Assembly (NCBI RefSeq): GCF_004364635.1
Contig: NZ_SOAX01000002.1
Span: 124,001 to 188,000, forward strand
Direction of reading: 5' to 3'
Origin: Halospina denitrificans
Lineage (GTDB): Bacteria; Pseudomonadota; Gammaproteobacteria; Pseudomonadales; Oleiphilaceae
Length of the DNA stretch: 64,000 nt
This document shows positions 9,468 through 19,132 of this stretch, one piece after another (position 1 is the stretch's first letter; every line of letters starts with the position of its first letter). The position numbers and the translations under genes were made by a program. Under the pieces are notes generated by a model, which was given only the letters and a program-made list of their open reading frames with translations, had not been told where the DNA came from and did not search any database.

Positions 9468-10509
9468 GCAGCACCGCGCCAATGGTTCCGGCAATAACGA
9501 TCGGCACCAGGGTCGCGAGCGCCGGATTGAAGCCGTAGACCAGGCTCATGGGGCCCAGCAGATCCTGGGTGTACTTGAACCCGAGCCCGGCAATAAGCCC
9601 GGTGAATATCCGCCCGCCCATGGTGGCCTCGCGGAGGGGCCCGAAGACAAAGGAGATCGCCATCAGCACCATCGCCGCAGTCCCCAGCGGCTGGAGCACC
9701 TTCTTCCAGAACGCCAGCCAGTAATCGCTGGCATTGAGGCCCTGGCTCTCCATGTAGCTGGCGTAGGTGTAGAGCCCGTGAATCGCCAGCCGGTCCGGCT
9801 CAACAATCAGCACACTGAGCACATCCGGAGAGAGTTGATTTTCCCACTCGAAGCGATCCATCTGTTCTGTTGAGATCTGGTGCCGGGACAGTTCCGACAG
9901 GGTGACGTCGTGGAGCACCCAGTGATCCTCCCGATACTCGCCACGCGCAGCGAACAAAGCCTCCTGAAGCCAGTTGTCCTCGAACCGGAAGAGCGAGACC
10001 CCGTGCAGTTCGCCGTTGGAGCGCACCGTGTTGAAATGCATGAACACGTCGCCTTCGCGGTGCCAGAAGCCCTGACTCGCCGCCGCGGAATCACCGCCAT
10101 AGCGGGCTACCGCTTTCTCGCTCTGGGCAATGCGCTCGGTAACCGGCGCCACGAAATCCCCGATGGCAAGACTGATAACCACCACAACCAGCGCCGGCTT
10201 CATGGCGGACCAGGTAACCCGCGCCAGCGAAACCCCGGCCGCGCGAATCACCACCAGCTCGGAATTGTTGGCCAACTGCCCCAGCCCAATCAGCACGCCC
10301 ATAAAGGCGGCCAATGGAAGAAAGTCGTAGAGGCGCCGTGGCAGTGTGTAGAGCATGAACATCAGGGCTTCCAGGGCCTGATAGTCGTTCGCGGCATCCT
10401 CGAGTTCGGCGATGTAGGCGAACACGAAATCAAGCGCGAGGATCACCAGCAGTATCAGCAGAATCGAGGCCGACACCGCCCGCATCACATACCGGTCAAT
10501 CAGCCGCAT
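9451..10509 (-). CDS. lptG: Lipopolysaccharide export permease LptG
   Basis: Inner-membrane permease of the LptBFG transporter that extracts LPS and sends it along the Lpt bridge to the outer membrane. It has the YjgP/YjgQ layout: three N-terminal membrane helices (motif NNSELVVIRAAGVS in the coupling region), a periplasmic beta-jellyroll domain in the middle, and three C-terminal helices. The start MRLIDRYVMRAV at 10509 overlaps the lptF stop by 14 bases, which implies translational coupling. A longer open frame to 10647 is rejected because it runs into lptF. 352 residues. Confidence 0.94.
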   Translation of the reverse strand: MRLIDRYVMRAVSASILLILLVILALDFVFAYIAELEDAANDYQALEALMFMLYTLPRRLYDFLPLAAFMGVLIGLGQLANNSELVVIRAAGVSLARVTWSAMKPALVVVVISLAIGDFVAPVTERIAQSEKAVARYGGDSAAASQGFWHREGDVFMHFNTVRSNGELHGVSLFRFEDNWLQEALFAARGEYREDHWVLHDVTLSELSRHQISTEQMDRFEWENQLSPDVLSVLIVEPDRLAIHGLYTYASYMESQGLNASDYWLAFWKKVLQPLGTAAMVLMAISFVFGPLREATMGGRIFTGLIAGLGFKYTQDLLGPMSLVYGFNPALATLVPIVIAGTIGAVLLRRAG

Positions 10510-11596
10510 CGTGCCGCCCCCTCTGCCGCAGTCGCCAGTCCGGCCAGAACAGCAACACAACCGCCAGCAGCAGATAGCCGCCATGCACCCACCAGAGACC
10601 GAGCCAGCCCGGAATCGATGCGCTGGCGATTGCATCCCGCCCAACAATCAGGAGCCCCAGGTAACTGATATAGATAACCATTGCCGGCAGCAGGTGGAAG
10701 AACCGCCCCTGCCTGGGATTGACCCGGCTCAGGGGAACCGCAAGCAGTGTGATGACGGGGACCAGTACGGGCAGGGCCACGCGCCAGTGCAGCATGGCCC
10801 GTTGTTCGGCTTTTTCAGAATCCAGCAACTGCCCCGTTCCGACCGCCTCCTTGGACTGCCGGGGGCGCGCATCCGGAGGCGTTTCAATGCGGGTGCCATA
10901 GCTTTCAAAGGTGGTGACATCAAAATCCGCCTGCCCCGGACGCCCCTCAAACCGGGCGCCCTGGTGCAGCACCAGGAAACGCCCCTCCGCCTGTTCGTCG
11001 ATGACCTGGGTGCCGCGGTCCGCCATCATCAGGCTCATGCGCCCGCTGCCCTCACTTCCATGGGCAATGAAGACATTCTCCAGCTCCTGCTTGTTCCGTG
11101 ACAGCGCCTCCGTATAGACCACCCGCTCATCGGAACCGATGCTCTGGAAGCGCCCGGGCGCCAGCATCTCAAAACCGGTCTTGCTGGCCTGCTCGGTAAA
11201 GATGCGATCAACCTGCTGCACGCCGGCCGGCGTCAGCCAGAGACTCATGGATGCCACGACCGCGGTGACCAGCAGCCCTGGCCCGAGCGTGAGGAATAGC
11301 ACCTGGCGTTCACTCACCCCGCAGGCGGTGAGGACTGTCATTTCACTTTCCTGGTACATGCGCCCGTAGGTCAGGAGTATCGCCAGGAAAAAGCTCAGGG
11401 GCAGGATCAGCTCCAGGAACTCGGGCAACCGGTACCCCATGATGATAAAGAGCACACCCGCGGCGAATTCACCCCGGGCGGCAGCGGCGAGATACTGCAG
11501 GAAGCGCCCGCTCATGAACACCAGCAGCAGCACCAGCGCCACGGCAAGCATGGTGGTCAGGACCTGGCGACCGAGGTAACGGAATATTATGAACAC
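10496..11596 (-). CDS. lptF: Lipopolysaccharide export permease LptF
   Basis: Partner of LptG in the LPS export ABC transporter. The start IFRYLGRQVLTTMLAV and the coupling region GRMYQESEMTVLTACGVSERQ match the family, with a central periplasmic jellyroll domain and C-terminal membrane helices. 366 residues, the normal length. It is transcribed away from pepA, and the two genes share a 93-base intergenic region with a plausible promoter for lptFG. LptB and the remaining lpt genes are not in this window. Confidence 0.94.
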   Translation of the reverse strand: MFIIFRYLGRQVLTTMLAVALVLLLVFMSGRFLQYLAAAARGEFAAGVLFIIMGYRLPEFLELILPLSFFLAILLTYGRMYQESEMTVLTACGVSERQVLFLTLGPGLLVTAVVASMSLWLTPAGVQQVDRIFTEQASKTGFEMLAPGRFQSIGSDERVVYTEALSRNKQELENVFIAHGSEGSGRMSLMMADRGTQVIDEQAEGRFLVLHQGARFEGRPGQADFDVTTFESYGTRIETPPDARPRQSKEAVGTGQLLDSEKAEQRAMLHWRVALPVLVPVITLLAVPLSRVNPRQGRFFHLLPAMVIYISYLGLLIVGRDAIASASIPGWLGLWWVHGGYLLLAVVLLFWPDWRLRQRGRHDAAD

Positions 11597-11635
11597 AGAA
11601 TTCCCTGATTTTTCCTTCGCCTGACAGGACAGGCT

Positions 11636-11665
11636 ATTCTAGTTAACCTGTTCCCCCAATGACAG
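11636..11665 (-). promoter_or_regulatory. Candidate sigma-70 promoter for lptFG
   Basis: On the minus strand a -35 box CTGTCA (11665-11660) and a -10 box TAGAAT (11641-11636) are separated by 18 bases. The predicted start of transcription is near 11629, about 33 bases before the lptF ATG. Match quality is 4/6 and 5/6. Confidence 0.45.
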
Positions 11666-11689
11666 CGGAAGACGCATAACGGAGCACCG

Positions 11690-13180
11690 ATGAACTACAC
11701 GCTTACAGACAGCGCCCTTGCCGACACACCCAGCGACTGCCTGGTGGTGGCCGTTCCCGAATCCGGCGCACTCCCCGAGTCGACACGCGAAGCGGACAGG
11801 GCAACCGGGGGCCTTATCTCGGAATTGCGTGACAACGGTGACATCAAAGGCAGCACAGCAACAACCGAGCTGTACCCGCTGCGTAACCAGGGTCCGTGGA
11901 AGCGTCTCCTGCTGCTGGGTACCGGCAAGCCCGGGGACCTGACGCCGGTTGTGTTTGCCCGCTGCCTGGTTGCAGCCGCCACACGGCTTGCAACATCCAG
12001 TGCGCAAACCGCCCTCGTCGGCCTCAAGGACCTCCCTGTTCCGGGAACGGACGAGCCCTGGCGGATCGAGGTGACCGCTCGTTCCTTTGAGGACGCCTTT
12101 TACCGGTTTGTCGATTTCAAGAGTGACAAGGGCGCGGAAAAAGCCCTCGCCACCGTGACTGTCGCAGCCAGCAGCATGGAAGAGAGCCACAACCGGGCGC
12201 TTGAAACCGGCGCCGCCATTGGCGATGGCATGAACGCCGCGAAAACACTGGGCAATACACCACCCAACATCTGCACGCCCGTCTGGCTCGCGGAACAGGC
12301 GAAGAAACTGTCCCGGGAAGCGCCGCATATACGCACCGAGGTCCTGGACGAGCCCGCCATGGAAGACCTCGGGATGGGAGCATTGCTGGCGGTCTCCCGG
12401 GGCAGCGAGCAGCCCGCCCGACTCATCCTGATGCACTACCAGGGCGCGGACGACCCGAACGCGCCGCCCGAGGTCCTGGTCGGCAAGGGCATCACCTTCG
12501 ACACCGGCGGCATCAGCCTTAAGCCGGCCGCCCAGATGGACGAGATGAAGTACGACATGAGTGGCGCCTCCGGCGTATTCGGCGCCATGACCAGCGTGGC
12601 GCGACTCAGACCAAAGGCGAACATCATCGGCGTCATCGCCGCCGCCGAGAACATGCCCGGCCACAACGCCACAAGACCCGGAGACATCGTCACCTCCATG
12701 TCCGGCCAGACCATCGAAGTCATCAACACCGACGCCGAAGGCCGCATGGCCCTGTGCGACGCCCTCACCTACGTGGCGCGCTACAGCCCCGCCAACGTCA
12801 TCGACATGGCCACCCTCACCGGCGCCTGCATCATCGCCCTGGGCGACCAGGCCAGCGCCGTCATGGGCAACGACGACGCCCTGGTGGAATCACTGCTGGA
12901 AAGCAGCCAGCGCAGCGGCGACCGCGCCTGGCAGCTGCCCCTGTGGAAGGAATACCAGAAACTGCTCGACTCCAACTTCGCCGACATGCAGAACGTCGGC
13001 GGCCGCGCCGCCGGCACCATAACCGCCGGCTGCTTCCTCAGCCGTTTCGCCGAGGACTACTCCTGGGCCCACCTCGACATCGCCGGAACCGCCTGGCTCA
13101 GCGGCACCGAAAAAGGCGCCACCGGCCGCCCCGTGCCCCTGCTGCTCGACTACCTCCTCAAACGCACCGGAACCGCCTGA
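11690..13180 (+). CDS. pepA: Leucyl aminopeptidase (PepA, M17 family)
   Basis: Cytosolic metallo-exopeptidase that removes N-terminal residues; in some gammaproteobacteria PepA also binds DNA for site-specific recombination and pyrimidine regulation. The M17 catalytic domain shows VGKGITFDTGGISLKPA (metal ligands and catalytic Lys) and the signature NTDAEGRMAL. 496 residues matches the usual length. The ATG follows GGAGCACCG. It is followed one base later by holC, an arrangement shared with other gammaproteobacteria. The 3' two thirds of the gene has an extreme preference for C-ending codons. Confidence 0.96.
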   Translation: MNYTLTDSALADTPSDCLVVAVPESGALPESTREADRATGGLISELRDNGDIKGSTATTELYPLRNQGPWKRLLLLGTGKPGDLTPVVFARCLVAAATRLATSSAQTALVGLKDLPVPGTDEPWRIEVTARSFEDAFYRFVDFKSDKGAEKALATVTVAASSMEESHNRALETGAAIGDGMNAAKTLGNTPPNICTPVWLAEQAKKLSREAPHIRTEVLDEPAMEDLGMGALLAVSRGSEQPARLILMHYQGADDPNAPPEVLVGKGITFDTGGISLKPAAQMDEMKYDMSGASGVFGAMTSVARLRPKANIIGVIAAAENMPGHNATRPGDIVTSMSGQTIEVINTDAEGRMALCDALTYVARYSPANVIDMATLTGACIIALGDQASAVMGNDDALVESLLESSQRSGDRAWQLPLWKEYQKLLDSNFADMQNVGGRAAGTITAGCFLSRFAEDYSWAHLDIAGTAWLSGTEKGATGRPVPLLLDYLLKRTGTA

Positions 13181-13181
13181 C

Positions 13182-13628
13182 ATGACCGACCCCAGCCGCT
13201 ACTGGTTCCACATCCTCAAACGCTCGGGCCCCGAAGCCCGATACCACCACGCCGCCCGCCTGGCCGAAAAAGCCTGGCAGGAAGGCGACCGCGTCGGCCT
13301 GCTGTGCAACAACGAAGAGGACGCCGAACAACTCGACCACACCCTCTGGACCTTCCGCCCAGACGCATTCCTGCCCCACGAAATCATCACCACCAACGAC
13401 CAGACCCCGTCGACCAAGGTGGCTGCCCTAACCTGCGACCCATCCCCCCAGGACTGGGACACCCTAATCGTCCTCTCAACCCGGCTGCCGACAGCAGCCG
13501 AACAATTCAAACGCCTGGCACTCATCGCGAGCAACGATGACGACAGCCTCCAACAGGCAAGAAACCAATACCGACAGCTGAAAGATCTCGGAGTAACCCC
13601 CCAGGTTCACGACCAGCGATCTGGGTAA
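13182..13628 (+). CDS. holC: DNA polymerase III subunit chi
   Basis: Chi is the clamp-loader accessory protein that binds single-stranded DNA-binding protein and links the replisome to SSB. The 148-residue protein has the family pattern: a Rossmann-like start (RYWFHILKRSG), ACRLAEKAWQEGDRVGLLCNNEEDAEQLDHTLWTF-like region at residues 24-57 and PHEIITTN. It lies between pepA and valS, as in E. coli. The stop codon is 15 bases before the first hairpin element. The last 20 or so residues are poorly conserved and could reflect local sequence drift. Confidence 0.9.
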   Translation: MTDPSRYWFHILKRSGPEARYHHAARLAEKAWQEGDRVGLLCNNEEDAEQLDHTLWTFRPDAFLPHEIITTNDQTPSTKVAALTCDPSPQDWDTLIVLSTRLPTAAEQFKRLALIASNDDDSLQQARNQYRQLKDLGVTPQVHDQRSG

Positions 13629-13643
13629 CCCCAAAACCCTGAA

Positions 13644-13761
13644 GGGGATCAGGTGGGCATCGTTTCCGGGAAGCTCCGGAGCCATGGATGGCGGAGGGCA
13701 GCCTACAGGGACGTACTTGTTGGCGGTTCCCGGAAACGATGCCCACCTGATCCCCCGGCAC
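13644..13761 (+). repeat. Conserved-core hairpin element, copy 1 (plus orientation)
   Basis: A perfect 29-bp inverted repeat (13644-13672 with 13727-13755) encloses a 54-base core containing GCCATGGATGGC and AGCCTACAGGGACGTA. The right arm is followed by CGGCAC. The core is shared with five other copies in this window; the arm sequence is unique to this locus apart from the core-proximal CGGGAA. It fills most of the gap between holC and valS and lies upstream of the likely valS promoter. A run of T does not follow the stem, so it is not a standard terminator. Confidence 0.92.
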
Positions 13762-13823
13762 GAACCCATCAGTTCAAGAAAACCGGATCAAACCACAAAC
13801 TTCGCCGCACCCCCAGCACCATG

Positions 13824-13829
13824 TATAAT
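13824..13829 (+). promoter_or_regulatory. Candidate -10 box for valS
   Basis: A consensus TATAAT stands at 13824-13829, 61 bases before the valS ATG. The -35 region (around 13801) is weak (TTCGCC). It lies downstream of hairpin copy 1, which suggests that valS has its own promoter rather than depending only on read-through from pepA-holC. Confidence 0.45.
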
Positions 13830-13889
13830 CAACCCCCAAATCAAGTCTCGAAAACCCGAACCCAAAACCAGATGCCAGGCACAACAAGC

Positions 13890-16742
13890 ATGGACAAGAC
13901 CTACCAGCCGGAAAAAATCGAAAACCAGTGGTACCAGACCTGGGAAGAGCGCGGCTACTTCGCCCCCAAAGGCGAAGGCGACCCCTTCTGCATCATGATC
14001 CCGCCGCCCAACGTCACCGGCAGCCTGCACATGGGCCACGCATTCCAGCACACCCTGATGGACGCCCTCATCCGCCACCGCCGCATGAAAGGCGACAACA
14101 CCCTCTGGCAGGTAGGCAGCGACCACGCCGGCATCGCCACCCAGATGGTGGTCGAACGCAACCTGGCCAACGACGAAGGCAAGACCCGCCACGACCTGGG
14201 CCGGGAAGGCTTCCTGGACAAAGTCTGGGAATGGAAGGAACAATCCGGCGGCACCATTACCAGCCAGATGCGGCGCCTGGGCACCTCCGTGGACTGGGAC
14301 CACGAACGCTTCACCATGGACGACGGCTTCTACAAAGCGGTTCAGGAAGTCTTCGTGCAGCTCCATGATGAAGGCCTCATCTACCGCGGCAAGCGCCTGG
14401 TCAACTGGGACCCGAAGCTGCACACCGCCATCTCCGACCTGGAAGTGGAGAACGTGGAAGAAAACGGCCACTTCTGGCACTTCCGCTACCCGCTGATGAA
14501 CGGCCAGACCACCACCGAAGGCAAGGACTACCTGGTAGTGGCCACCACCCGCCCGGAAACCATGCTCGGCGACACCGCCGTGGCCGTGAACCCCGAGGAT
14601 GAACGGTACCAGCACCTGATCGGCAGCAGCGTACGCCTGCCCCTGGTGAACCGGGAAATCCCCGTGGTTGCCGACGAGCACGCCGACCCGACCATGGGCA
14701 GCGGCTGCGTCAAGATCACCCCCGCCCACGACTTTAACGACTACGCCGTGGGCCAGCGCCAGAAACTGACGCTGATCAACATCCTGACCCCCGATGCCGC
14801 CATCCGGGAAACCGCCGAAGTCTTCAACGCGGACGGCACGCCCAACCATGAGGTTGATGGCAGCATGCCCGCCGCCTACGCGGGCCTGAACCGCTTCGAT
14901 GCCCGCGAGCGCATCCTTGCAGACCTCGAAGCCGAAGGCCTGCTGCACCAGACCGAGAAGCACACCCTCAAGGTACCGCGCGGCGACCGCTCCGGCCTGA
15001 TCATCGAACCCCTGCTCACTGACCAGTGGTTCGTCGCCACCAAGCCACTGGCGGAACCGGCGATCAAGGCCGTGGAAAACGGCGACATCCGGTTCGTGCC
15101 CGAGCAGTACGCCAACATGTACTTCGCCTGGATGCGCGAGATCCAGGAGTGGTGCATCTCCCGCCAGCTCTGGTGGGGCCACCGGATTCCCGCCTGGTAC
15201 GACGCCGAGGGCAATGTCTACGTGGGCCGCAACGAAGCCGAAGTGCGCGATAAATACAGCCTGTCCGCGGACCTGTCACTGGAACAGGACGAGGACGTCC
15301 TCGACACCTGGTTCAGCTCCGCCCTCTGGACCTTCGGCACCCTCGGCTGGCCGGAAGACACCGAGCGCCTGCGCACCTTCCACCCGACGAGTGTGCTGGT
15401 CACCGGTTTCGACATCATCTTCTTCTGGGTCGCGCGCATGATCATGATGACGCTCCAGTTCATGAAGGATGAGGACGGCACGCCCCAGGTGCCCTTCAAG
15501 GACGTCTACGTCACCGGCCTGATCCGGGACGAGCACGGCGACAAGATGTCCAAGTCCAAGGGCAACGTCCTGGATCCCATGGACATGATCGACGGCATCA
15601 GCTGCGAGGACCTGGTCGCCAAGCGCACCGCCAACCTCATGCAGCCCCAGCTGGCCGAGAAGATCGCGAAGAACACCCGCAAGGAGTTCCCGGAAGGCAT
15701 CCAGCCCCACGGCACCGACGCCCTGCGCTTCACCCTGGCGGCACTGGCGTCCACCGGCCGCGACATCAACTGGGACATGAAACGCCTTGAGGGCTACCGC
15801 AATTTCTGCAACAAGCTCTGGAACGCCGCCCGTTACGTGCTGATGAACACCGAGGGCGAGGACTGCGGCGTGGGCAGCGAGCCCATCGAACTCTCCCTGG
15901 CCGACCGCTGGATCCTGAGCCGGCTCCAGACCTGCATCGAGGAAACCAACAGCCACTTCGACCAGTACCGCTTCGACCGCATCGCCCACACGGTCTACGA
16001 GTTCCTTTGGAACGAATACTGCGACTGGTACCTGGAACTGTCCAAGCCGGTCCTCTACGACGACAACGAAACTCCCGAGCGCAAACGCGGCACAAGACGC
16101 ACCCTGGTCCAGGTACTCGAAACCGTCCTGCGCCTGGCCCACCCGCTCATGCCCTTCATCACCGAAGAAATCTGGCAACGCGTCGCCCCCCTGGCCGGCG
16201 TCTCCGGCGAAACCGTCATGCTCCAGCCCTATCCGGAACCCAACCCGGACCTGAAAGACGCAGAAGCCGAGTCGGACGCGGAATGGGTCAAGGGCGTCGT
16301 CGAAGCCGTGCGCAACATCCGCGGCGAAATGAACATCTCCCCGGCCAAGGCCCTGCCCGTACTCTGCCGCAACGGCCAGGAACGCGACCGCAAACGCCTC
16401 GAAGCCAACCGCACCTTCCTGGCCTCCCTGGCAAAAGCGGAAAGCATCGAGTGGCTAGACGGCCAGGAAGCTCCCCTGTCCGCCACCCAACTGGTCGGCG
16501 ACATGGAAGTCCTGGTCCCCATGGCCAACCTCATCGACAAAGATGAAGAGATCGCACGCCTCTCGAAGGAAGTGGAAAAACTCGACAAGGAAATCACCCG
16601 ACTCGACGGCAAACTCAGCAACGACGGCTTCATCCAGAAAGCCCCGGAAGAGGTGGTCGAAAAAGAACGCCACAAACTCCAGGACGCCCGCAACCACCGC
16701 GAGCGCCTGGACGACCAACTGGAGAAAATCCGCGCCCTCTGA
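13890..16742 (+). CDS. valS: Valyl-tRNA synthetase
   Basis: Charges tRNA-Val. 950 residues from the start [20 protein letters not shown], which matches the E. coli N-terminus, so the longer open frame (from 13653, crossing the hairpin element) is rejected. Class I signatures are [13 protein letters not shown] (HIGH-type) and [12 protein letters not shown]. The CP1 editing domain includes [12 protein letters not shown]. The C-terminal coiled coil (about residues 885-950, heptads rich in Lys and Glu) is typical for ValRS. It lies between holC and the cobalamin adenosyltransferase gene, with a hairpin element on each side. Confidence 0.97.
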   Translation: MDKTYQPEKIENQWYQTWEERGYFAPKGEGDPFCIMIPPPNVTGSLHMGHAFQHTLMDALIRHRRMKGDNTLWQVGSDHAGIATQMVVERNLANDEGKTRHDLGREGFLDKVWEWKEQSGGTITSQMRRLGTSVDWDHERFTMDDGFYKAVQEVFVQLHDEGLIYRGKRLVNWDPKLHTAISDLEVENVEENGHFWHFRYPLMNGQTTTEGKDYLVVATTRPETMLGDTAVAVNPEDERYQHLIGSSVRLPLVNREIPVVADEHADPTMGSGCVKITPAHDFNDYAVGQRQKLTLINILTPDAAIRETAEVFNADGTPNHEVDGSMPAAYAGLNRFDARERILADLEAEGLLHQTEKHTLKVPRGDRSGLIIEPLLTDQWFVATKPLAEPAIKAVENGDIRFVPEQYANMYFAWMREIQEWCISRQLWWGHRIPAWYDAEGNVYVGRNEAEVRDKYSLSADLSLEQDEDVLDTWFSSALWTFGTLGWPEDTERLRTFHPTSVLVTGFDIIFFWVARMIMMTLQFMKDEDGTPQVPFKDVYVTGLIRDEHGDKMSKSKGNVLDPMDMIDGISCEDLVAKRTANLMQPQLAEKIAKNTRKEFPEGIQPHGTDALRFTLAALASTGRDINWDMKRLEGYRNFCNKLWNAARYVLMNTEGEDCGVGSEPIELSLADRWILSRLQTCIEETNSHFDQYRFDRIAHTVYEFLWNEYCDWYLELSKPVLYDDNETPERKRGTRRTLVQVLETVLRLAHPLMPFITEEIWQRVAPLAGVSGETVMLQPYPEPNPDLKDAEAESDAEWVKGVVEAVRNIRGEMNISPAKALPVLCRNGQERDRKRLEANRTFLASLAKAESIEWLDGQEAPLSATQLVGDMEVLVPMANLIDKDEEIARLSKEVEKLDKEITRLDGKLSNDGFIQKAPEEVVEKERHKLQDARNHRERLDDQLEKIRAL

Positions 16743-16795
16743 CCCAGCGTATGGTTAGTCCATCAGCTCAGTCAGCGACGGGCACGATGCAGGAA

Positions 16796-16914
16796 GGTGA
16801 AGGGGCAGGCGCAGCTAAGCGGGACCCTCTGAGGCCATGGATGGCCGAAGGGAGCCTACAGGGACGTATTCACGGCGTGTCCCGATTAGCTGCGCCCGCC
16901 CCTTCACCCGGCAC
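16796..16914 (+). repeat. Conserved-core hairpin element, copy 2 (plus orientation)
   Basis: A 30-bp inverted repeat (16796-16825 with 16879-16908) with two mismatches encloses a 53-base core with GGCCATGGATGGCC and AGCCTACAGGGACGTA. CGGCAC follows at 16909-16914. This copy and copy 5 form a subtype: the arms end GGGAC or AGGAC next to the core, and the core starts CCTCTGAGG. It lies between the valS stop and the adenosyltransferase start, 37 bases before that ATG. Confidence 0.92.
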
Positions 16915-16951
16915 CAAACAGCTTCCCTTCCACAATCATGAGGAACCAGCG

Positions 16952-17515
16952 ATGGGAAACCGCCTCTCCAAAATCTACACCCGCACCGGCGACGACGGCA
17001 CCACCGGCCTCGCCGACGGCGGCCGAATCGCCAAAAACAGCCTGCGCATCGAAGCCATGGGCACCATGGACGAACTCAATGCCCAGACCGGCATCCTGAT
17101 CGAAACCCTCACCACCGACGACCCCCTGCGCCCCGTACTCCAGCAGGTCCAGCACCACCTCTTCGACATCGGCGGCGAATTCGCCATCCCCGGCAGCAAG
17201 GTCGTCAACAACACCCATATCGAATGGCTCGAAAACACACTCGATGAATGGAACGAAGATCTCCCACCGCTGAAGAACTTCATCCTCCCCGGCGGATCCA
17301 TGGCCGCCGCCCAGTGCCACATGGCACGCGCCGTCAGCCGGCGGGCCGAGCGCGTTACCGTTGCCATGGGCCACGAGGAATCCATCAACCCGGACGCACG
17401 CCACTACCTGAACCGGCTGTCAGACTTTCTGTTCGTCGCATCGAGGGTATTGGCGCGCCGGAATGGCGCGCAGGAAGTGCTGTGGGATCAGAGCATGAGC
17501 CAGCCCAAACCCTGA
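16952..17515 (+). CDS. ATP:cob(I)alamin adenosyltransferase, PduO type
   Basis: Transfers the adenosyl group of ATP to cob(I)alamin to make coenzyme B12. The N-terminal ATP-binding motif KIYTRTGDDGTTGLADG is the hallmark of the PduO/MMAB family; the trimer-interface and cobalamin residues lie in the FILPGGSMAAAQCHMARAVSRRAER region and the C-terminal NRLSDFLFVASR. 187 residues from the ATG at 16952, which follows AGGAA with a spacing of about seven. A longer frame from 16751 covers hairpin copy 2 and is not credible. No other B12 genes are nearby, so the enzyme probably serves salvage. Confidence 0.92.
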   Translation: MGNRLSKIYTRTGDDGTTGLADGGRIAKNSLRIEAMGTMDELNAQTGILIETLTTDDPLRPVLQQVQHHLFDIGGEFAIPGSKVVNNTHIEWLENTLDEWNEDLPPLKNFILPGGSMAAAQCHMARAVSRRAERVTVAMGHEESINPDARHYLNRLSDFLFVASRVLARRNGAQEVLWDQSMSQPKP

Positions 17516-17558
17516 AGCGTTCAATCGGCTGGTGCAGTGGGTGACGTAACACCCTTTG

Positions 17559-18452
17559 TCAGGGCAACAGGCCCATGATGGCCAGAACCGCCAGCAACGC
17601 CAGCCAGACAAACATACTGCGGTTCAGCAGGTTCCTGACGGCGAGGAGACTGCGAGTGCCGAAATCGGGCCAGGCCTCCGGGTGGTACTTCTCAAACCGG
17701 TGCGGATCCAGCGCATAGCTGGAGAGGGCACCACTGGCCGATCGAACCAGCCAGTGCCGCGCGGACTCGCCCGAAGGGCGACTTTCCGGTTTATGCTCGT
17801 GCAGCCAGCCGGACAGGTCGCCGGCAATCCCGAAGCTGAACGACAACAGCCAGGCCGGCGCCCATGACAACCACTCAACCCACACCCGGAAACACTCTCT
17901 CACCGGGGCCGAGGGATAGTGATTGCGTACCGCCAGCGCACCCAGAATCAGCACCAGTCCAGCGGGGCCAAGCAACGCGTACCAGAAAATCGTCAGGAAA
18001 TACCGCTCGAAGGTGGTATGGATCAGTGAGGTCGCGACCTCCATATGCAGCACATCCGGGGGAAGGGCCTCGCCACGCTGATCAGCCGGAAGCAGATGGC
18101 TGACCTCATGCCAGGCGCGCTGCATATCGCCGTCGCTCCAGGCATCCCCGTAATCCTGCAGGGGTTCCCGCCATCCCGGCATCCCCGTTGCAGTTACCAT
18201 CAGCACCAGGGCCACCAGGCTGGCAAGAAGCCCGCCCGCTATACCGCTCAACCCCCAGGCAACAACACCCATCAACAGTACCGCAATGATGTACACCGGA
18301 ATCACCCAGCGAAGCGGGCCGGGGCGCCCATCGCCGTTGTCGCTGGGGGCATGCTGCAGTATCTGGCGCTGCCATTGCTCCGGGTCCATCCGGCCGCGCG
18401 CATCAAGCTGGCGGCGCAGGATCCAGGCAAGCAGGATCACCAGCAGCCGCAT
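17559..18452 (-). CDS. ampE: AmpE-like inner-membrane protein
   Basis: A 297-residue polytopic membrane protein with hydrophobic segments near residues 1-12, 48-70, 72-92, 150-175, 190-215 and 280-295. AmpE proteins are encoded after ampD and have been proposed as signalling modulators of beta-lactamase induction, but their biochemical role is uncertain. Identification rests on this layout, the WYALLGPAGLVLILG segment and the coupling to ampD: its ATG overlaps the ampD stop by one base (TGATG). No ampC or ampR is present in the window. Confidence 0.82.
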   Translation of the reverse strand: MRLLVILLAWILRRQLDARGRMDPEQWQRQILQHAPSDNGDGRPGPLRWVIPVYIIAVLLMGVVAWGLSGIAGGLLASLVALVLMVTATGMPGWREPLQDYGDAWSDGDMQRAWHEVSHLLPADQRGEALPPDVLHMEVATSLIHTTFERYFLTIFWYALLGPAGLVLILGALAVRNHYPSAPVRECFRVWVEWLSWAPAWLLSFSFGIAGDLSGWLHEHKPESRPSGESARHWLVRSASGALSSYALDPHRFEKYHPEAWPDFGTRSLLAVRNLLNRSMFVWLALLAVLAIMGLLP

Positions 18453-19054
18453 CAGGAGGTCTCTTCATCATTCGTTGGCTGCATGACGGTGAGGTGATCC
18501 AGAAAGTAGGCCCAGTCAAAGGCCGGGCCCGGATCCGTCTTGCGCTCCGGTGCCACATGCTCATGACCGACGATACGGTCCGGGGTAATCAAAGGATAGG
18601 CGGTCATCAGGGAACGCGTGATCTCGATCAGGCTCTGATACTGCTCCGGGGTGTACGGATCATCATCGGTACCCTCGAGTTCAATTCCAATGGAATAGTC
18701 ATTGCACTCGGGCTTGCCCTCAAAGATTGAGCGGCCAGCGTGCCACGCACGGTCCTGGAAGGGCACGAACTGCACCGGCTCGCCGTCCCGGCGAATCAGA
18801 AGATGAGCGGAAACACGCAGCTCGCGGAGACGCTCGAACCAGGGGTGGGAGGAACAATCCAGACGGTTGCAGAAAAAGGCCTCAATCGCCTGGCCACCAA
18901 ATTCGCCGGGCGGCAGGCTGATGTTATGCAGAACCAGCAGGGTTATGGGCTCAGCCTCTGGCCGCGGGTCCGCATTGTCGGTGGGCTCTGGACGTGCGCC
19001 CCTGAGCCATCCATCGTCATTCACGGCAAAGGCGCTGCTCTTTTCCTCGCTCAA
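18452..19054 (-). CDS. ampD: 1,6-anhydro-N-acetylmuramyl-L-alanine amidase AmpD
   Basis: Cytoplasmic zinc amidase of peptidoglycan recycling that cuts the stem peptide from anhydromuropeptides; its loss derepresses AmpC in species that carry it. Key motifs are LLVLHNISLPPGEFGG (first zinc His), SIGIELEGTD (catalytic Glu) and GHEHVAPERKTDPGPAFDW (second His and zinc Asp). The frame opens with TTG at 19054 behind GGAG; a GTG at 19024 would give an N-terminus closer in length to known AmpD, so the start is unsure. Coupled to ampE. Confidence 0.93.
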   Translation of the reverse strand: MSEEKSSAFAVNDDGWLRGARPEPTDNADPRPEAEPITLLVLHNISLPPGEFGGQAIEAFFCNRLDCSSHPWFERLRELRVSAHLLIRRDGEPVQFVPFQDRAWHAGRSIFEGKPECNDYSIGIELEGTDDDPYTPEQYQSLIEITRSLMTAYPLITPDRIVGHEHVAPERKTDPGPAFDWAYFLDHLTVMQPTNDEETS

Positions 19055-19132
19055 TGCGTTCCGCTCCCACCTGACCCATACAGCACGCAGTGAAGCACAG
19101 CTGCCGGAAATTGCAAGGCCCGCAGCGCGGAG

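Noticed and set aside
11639-12664. Long minus-strand open frame of 341 codons opposite pepA
   Set aside because: It is a shadow of the well-supported pepA gene; composition is Gly/Arg/His-rich without any family motif, as expected for antisense frames in GC-rich DNA.
13644-13761. Hairpin elements read as ordinary intrinsic terminators
   Set aside because: The stem is far longer than a terminator, the loop is a conserved 53-54 base core, and no U-run follows; several copies lie inside operons upstream of genes that must be expressed.
13788-15182. Long minus-strand open frame of 464 codons opposite valS
   Set aside because: Antisense shadow of valS with repetitive Gly/Val/Ala composition and no recognisable domain.
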